Assembly (NCBI RefSeq): GCF_031877795.1
Contig: NC_133971.1
Coordinates: 66,400,463 to 66,464,462, forward strand
DNA: 64,000 nucleotides
Reading direction: 5' to 3'
DNA from: Strix aluco
Taxonomy: Eukaryota; Chordata; Aves; Strigiformes; Strigidae
Positions 26,572-64,000 of the stretch are shown one piece after another. The number at the start of each line of letters is the position of its first letter. Within the stretch, counting starts at the first letter, position 1. A program made the translations under genes and the position numbers. The notes below the pieces were generated by a model that searched no databases, was not told the origin of the DNA, and saw nothing but the letters and a program-made list of their open reading frames with translations.

Positions 26572-28535
26572 TCTGTATCAGAGAAATTGAGTATGGTCAC
26601 TCGCTGGCTAGTAGAGATATGTGCAATTTGTTTATAACTAATATCCCCATGAACATACTAATTGCACATGTAGAGGTAACAATTTCTCTGCAACAGGATT
26701 AAACTCACAAAACACCTACATATAACTATGGCTAACTTCTATGCAAGCTGTTCTTGTAGAAAAATGCTTCTTAAAAACAAAACAAAAAATAAATCATCTT
26801 CAATATAAGTCACGTTTGGTCACATTTGAAACATGGTCTATTGCACTCAGAATCTTTCAGTAGCATGTGCTTTCTGAAGTGTCTCGCACTGGACACCCAA
26901 GATTAAATGACTAAAAATCACCATGTACTTTTTGAAAAATAGACCATAAATTAGTAAAAAGAAAAAAAAATCCTACATTTGTTTATAGTAATCTCTTTTA
27001 TGAAAATTATTTCACACTTTTTCACTGTAATTCCCCACAGTTTCTTTGCTAGAGAAAAAAAATATCACTGCATCTCTAAGAATACCCTGTTCACACAATT
27101 AAACACATATGTTCTAATCAGCCATATGCAATGCAAATAAATATATCTATCTCTAAATCTTATTCTTTGTGTTCTTCTAAAATCTCTATATCTACTAGAT
27201 GCAATGTATGTAGACTCCTGAGATATATGTAAATGCCAGTAAAGTGGCCGATTGTGAGGAATAAGTGATAGAAATTTTGATATCTATAATATGTAAAATG
27301 AGATTGGACAAACAAAGCCTAAGAGTAAAAATAGAACCAGAAGTTGATGACATTATTTGTTATTACCATTGCTATACTTGCACATTAATGGAGATGCATG
27401 ATGCCTTACAAAAAGAGTGATAAGACAAATACCTTTTCCTGAGAAGCTCACAGGGATTAATAACAGGACAAATACTAACACTTAGGAGTGGGCAAAAGTA
27501 AACTCGACGTCCATATGCCTGTTTTAAAATATTTGAGCTGGGGTGAAATTTAGCTTTAGAGGTGATAAGGTGTGATGAATTCTCACAAATGCTTTTCAAG
27601 AAAGGTTTGGAAAAGACAGAAATGATTCCTGCTCTCCCTAAGAGATACATGGAAAAGGTATCTCTGGAGAAGGCTGAAACAGCAGAGAGAAAGAAAGGTG
27701 CTGGTCTGTCACCTTTCACTGTACAGCTGTCTTTTCAGGAATGCAGTGATGGAGTTTATGTTAAAACCCAGTATCATTGTCTTAGGTGATGACAAGTTTT
27801 GTTCCAAGATGAGAGCAAGACCGTCAGTTCCAAGGTTTCACTGGGAAAAAAATAACTCCCTGAGGGACAGCTGGACTTCCACATGAGATGAGGAACGAGA
27901 GAAGTTGGTCACATTTAAAGGTGATGATGATGTTAGAAATTTACATCTCCTTGTTCTCCTCTGCCTACATTACTACTGAGAAGACTACAATTTGGTTTTA
28001 ATGGGGCTTGGGGGTAAAATCAAACATGCTGTCAGTCAAAGTGACTCATTTTCACAGTGAATTTTCTTCACAGTGAGAAATGTTTATGCTATCCTTCCTT
28101 GGAGAGGGGGAAGGCTGGAACAACTCTTAATGCATTTGAGGGCTAAGAATATTAATTACAAGTATCTAAATTCCAATACGCATTCAAATACAAGAGAGGA
28201 AGAGCGCTGAAAGACATTAAAAAGGTCTTACATGACTGCAAACTGTAATGTCAATAATGCTGTAAATAAAATGAGATGGAATGTAGCAAAAGTATAAGCA
28301 TCTGCTCTGACGTCCTTGCTGCTCGCTTTGGGGCCTCTCCACTTTCAACACTCTATTTTGGGGGTGGACACTGCAGAGAAGGCAAGAAAAGGCAACCCTA
28401 CAGACACAGGGCTTAGCTCTGAACTTTGCAGGGTGAAAGTGGCAGTACAAAAATCAAAGTCGTTCAATTTCAGAAACTGAACTGCTTCTCAGAGGGTGCT
28501 GGCTGGAGGCAAGGAAGTTGCTGTTCTTCATGCTG

Positions 28536-60865
<32,330 letters not shown>

Positions 60866-60904
60866 GCTTTGTCTTTTCCAAGTAGCAAACTTAGTATTCT
60901 ATAT
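60866..60904 (-). other. SYK: SYK 5' UTR part of the first coding exon
   Basis: The acceptor TTTGTTTTTCAG ends at 60905, so 39 nt of untranslated sequence precede the ATG. A noncoding exon further upstream is implied. Confidence 0.85.
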
Positions 60905-63061
60905 CTGAAAAACAAAGACAGAGACATGAGCATCAGTTTAAAAAAAGAAGATAAACCAGTAACATGGCAGTTCACCTGTGGTATGTTGGTAATAGATTTT
61001 TTTAAAAGATTTTGGGATGAAGATCACATTTTTATTTTTATCTTGTTAGAAGTTGTCTAAATCCCAATAGAAAGTTTTTCCCTGTTATATAGTAATATAA
61101 AAGTTTCCTATAACTGCACAAGTTTCCTTTAACTCCCTTTCTGCTGCTTTTGCCTAGCCATAGAGAGGTCCTGACATTTTCACCTGCCTGAATGCCTGTA
61201 TCCATCCTTTTGTACGGACCTTCAGGTGTCTCCCAGTAAAAGGAAATAACTAGGTAAGAAAGATTCAGTGAGTACAGCTTTTCATTCCAGTTTTTTGCCA
61301 TTATAATTTTGCTTATAAGAGTAACATGCCAGTATGTGGGCTGAGTATGGACAAAAGTCCTATCTTAACATAGTTAACACTTCTCTCCACATAGATTTAC
61401 CAATGGTTTTTTAATGGGAAAAAAAAAAAAAGGTGATACTGTCTTTTTGAACTGTTTTCATTTCAAACAGCTTCTACTGAAATTATACGAAGGCACACTA
61501 CCAACAAAACCACAGAAGATACTCAAGTTCAGCATCTCTGAGGAATAATAGTGAACATAACATAAACGGCTTCAATTCTTTTACTCTTAATATAACAATA
61601 AAAATAATCTCATCTATTTTTATATCTCTTACATATATTTTATTTATATATATCATATATACAGTATTATATATATCAATATATTATATATTTTTAAAAA
61701 AATATGCACAAGGACTCTACAGAATTCTAGCTACAGGAATACTGTTCTTCTTGTGTCCTGTCTTCCCTGAATTATCCCAGCCTCTAACCTACATTGTCAG
61801 AAAATAAATTTATTTTCATTAAACTCCATCGCAGATTTACACTGCTGGGACAGCGAAGTATTGTGCTGGAGTTCTTTTTGTCTCTTTCAAGTTATCGAAG
61901 AGGAGACATCAGAATGCAAAAGCTGAATTTTGTTTACTATCCATTTTAGTGACATTTAAATGACTATCTAATGGATACCGGGAAGAATACCCCAGCTACC
62001 TGCTGATAACATGTAACTGGATAGGAAATGAATATATTGACATCAGTGAGACTATTCTTGCAAGAGTATTTGCAAGCTCTTTTTTGTCAGATGGAGTGGT
62101 CCACAACTGCAATTACTTATGTAATTGCAAGTTCACCAGTCAATTCATTAATCTGTTCTTGCAACGTTACAAGTTTTTCATATACTTTCTTCTCTAGTCC
62201 AATCACTGTTAATCACGAATGGCCACAGACTGTCACATCTACAGTTTATGTGGCGTAAAAAGAAAGGAACTCCATTTAGGAGCAGTTCAACATCTTCTTT
62301 CAGTCTAGAAAGAAAAGAAAAATCCCACTATTATTGACTGTGCACCTGTAAAATGACTTCATGATCTGAAAAATTACTTTCAAAGAACGCATGAAATGTT
62401 GAACAAAACTAGCAGTATGTGCTTGTTTTTAGTATTTGTGTGTGTCAGATTAAACTTTCCCTTAGGAAATATCTCACAACTTCATTGCCAAAATTTTTAT
62501 TTCCTTGTTTTTTAAGTTCAGCTGTGACAACCTGATATTGAAATACTCTCAAGTATACAATACAGGTGACAGCCTCTGTTATCTGTAGTGTATTATGCAG
62601 ATTTTAGGCTAACTAGGCAACACTACAAATATATCAAAGGAAGAACACTGTTGTTTCTTTGTATTTAAAAGATCACTGCACATCCTGTATTCTTTTCTTC
62701 CAATGTGTATATACTAAGAAAAATTTATATATACTGAATATGAAACCCATGAATATTAATCTACAAAATACTGTTATCTATGTTTTATTCAGGTTAATGC
62801 AGCTCTCTTTTCCCACCTTTCATTATGTTGCACAGAAGCAGACAAAAGGATCAGAAATTCAGTTCCTGCTTCTATTGCTGTACAGAATATAGCAGTAAAA
62901 ACAATGTGCCCTTCACAGTTAAACAAAGGGCATGATTTTAGGGAAGCCATGCAGCACTCTGTGCACTTCAGCATTAAATAATTCAGGATGTATGTGAACA
63001 GGGTTGGTTAACAGACTTCCCAGCTTGCAGTTGGCCAAACTGTGCAACTGAGTTACGTGAG
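60905..63061. other. SYK: SYK upstream intron or 5' flank, no exon recognised
   Basis: SYK normally has a noncoding first exon upstream of the coding one. I found no CpG-rich promoter-like stretch here. The AT-rich patch is listed separately. Confidence 0.5.
61615..61706. repeat. AT-rich low-complexity patch
   Basis: Irregular TA and ATA repeats around 'atatatat' tracts, upstream of the first coding exon of SYK. Confidence 0.8.
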
Positions 63062-64000
63062 CAAAAGTGGCTATTACAGAAACATGGTGGGATGTCTCCC
63101 ATGACTGGAGTGCGCTTGTTAATGGCTGCAAGCTCTTTAGAAGGGACAGACAAGGAAGGAGAGGTGGTGGGGTGGTGCTGTATGTTAGGGACTGTTATGA
63201 TTGCTTTGAGTACAAGTGTAGTGAAGACAGGGTGGAGTGTCTTGGCGTTAGAATCAGGGGGAAGGCCAACAGGGCAGATGTTGTAGTAGGAGTCTACTAT
63301 AGGCCACCCACCCAGGACAGAGAGGTGGATGAAATATTCTATAGGCATTTAGGTGAAATCTCACGATCGCTTGCCCTTGTTCTTGTGGGAGACTTTAACT
63401 TCCCAGACATCTGCTGGAAATAAAGTACAGCAGAGCGGGACCAGTCCCGGAGATTCCTGGAATGTGTGGCAGATAACTTCCTGACGCAACTGGTGAGTGA
63501 ACCGACCAGAGAAGGTGCCCTGCTGGATCTCCTCTTTGTGAACAGAGAAAGACTGGAGCATGATGTGGCGGTTGGAGGCTGACTAGGGCACAGGGATCAT
63601 GAAATAATAGAGTTCTCTATTCTTACAGAGGCCAGGAGAGGGGGCAGCAGAACTGACATCCTGGACTTCCAAAGGGCTGACTTTGACTTGTTTGGGCACC
63701 TGATTGACAGGATCCATTGGGAGATGATCCTGAAGGGTATAGGGGTGTAGGAAGGCTGGACACTTTTCAAGAAGGAAGTGTTAATGGCTCAGGAGCAGGC
63801 AGTGCCCAGGTGCTGTACGAGAAGCCAACAGGAGACAAGACCACCCTGGCTGAACAGGGAGCTTTGGCTGCAACTCAGGGAGAAAAGGAGAGTTTACCGC
63901 TTTTGGAAGAAGGGGCTAGCCACTCACAATGATTACAGAGATGCTGTGACGCTATGCAGGGTGGAAATCAGGAGGTCTATAGCCCACCTGGAAATTAATC
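63062..64000 (+). mobile_element. 5'-truncated CR1 LINE, ORF2 endonuclease and linker region (continues past window)
   Basis: The plus-strand frame from about 63067 encodes the CR1 ORF2 endonuclease. ITETWWD comes first, then GGGVVLYVRD, then GDFNFPDICW, with the catalytic Glu and Asp-Asn residues in place. The same frame continues as CR1 ORF2 to the window edge, through SRRFLECV, LLDLLFVNRE, DHEIIEFSIL and PPWLNRELW. Three in-frame stops break it: TAA 63421-63423, TGA 63580-63582 and TAG 63748-63750. There is no frameshift in about 930 nt. The 5' edge is about 63062 because upstream sequence no longer matches. The copy is dead but fairly young. It lies in plus orientation, upstream of and antisense to SYK. 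Confidence 0.9.

Larger units (their letters stand above)
26400..28535 (-). other. SYK: Likely SYK 3' untranslated region
   Basis: The 2.1 kb following the SYK stop codon is AT-rich and has no coding exon. The first strong AATAAA on the minus strand that leaves a UTR of mammal-like size is at 26424-26419. Other weaker or nearer signals are possible, so the length is inferred. Confidence 0.5.

Noticed and set aside
62108..62129. 9-bp inverted repeat TGCAATTAC/GTAATTGCA with 4-nt loop
   Set aside because: Short and AT-rich; expected by chance in a window of this size.

Overview
This is vertebrate nuclear DNA, almost certainly from a bird. The coding content is split into short exons with GT/AG introns. 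The mobile elements are avian types: a CR1 LINE copy with an endonuclease frame, an older CR1 3' tail, and solo LTRs of an avian ERVL-like group. There are no bacterial features such as operons, ribosome binding sites or CRISPR arrays.

Two genes are supported, and they are convergent. On the + strand, positions 18007-18830 hold a complete three-exon gene for a 168-residue p25-alpha protein, best matched to TPPP2, with its AATAAA about 55 bp after the stop. On the - strand, 60865-28536 holds the whole coding region of the spleen tyrosine kinase SYK. I placed thirteen coding exons by splice sites and reading phase. Together they give 1911 nt (636 residues plus stop), one residue longer than human SYK. 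They include a 69-nt linker-insert exon at 42408-42340, which is too short to appear as a long open frame, and a 50-nt exon at 47107-47058 whose acceptor is decided by phase. The SYK promoter and noncoding first exon were not found; they may lie beyond 61 kb or outside the window.

Layout: 1-18 kb has no recognised gene, one old CR1 tail (5.26-5.49 kb) and simple repeats. TPPP2 lies at 18.0-18.9 kb. The intergenic stretch at 18.9-26.4 kb has one decayed LTR candidate. The likely SYK 3' UTR runs 28.5 to about 26.4 kb, and SYK exons and introns follow from 28.5 to 60.9 kb. Intron 7 carries a young solo LTR with a perfect 5-bp target duplication and a near-perfect 71-bp inverted repeat. Intron 3 carries an older solo LTR, a run of 22 G and a 205-bp element with 16-bp terminal inverted repeats. 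From 63.06 kb to the window end there is a 5'-truncated CR1 copy.

In the cell, SYK is the cytosolic tandem-SH2 kinase that binds doubly phosphorylated ITAMs downstream of immune receptors. TPPP2 is a small cytoplasmic p25-alpha protein, reported in mammals mainly from testis and sperm. Nothing in the sequence links the two functionally. I did not see a new biological system. The items most worth checking are the 71-bp inverted repeat, the 205-bp inverted-repeat element, the SYK linker exon and an alternative splice acceptor in SYK.
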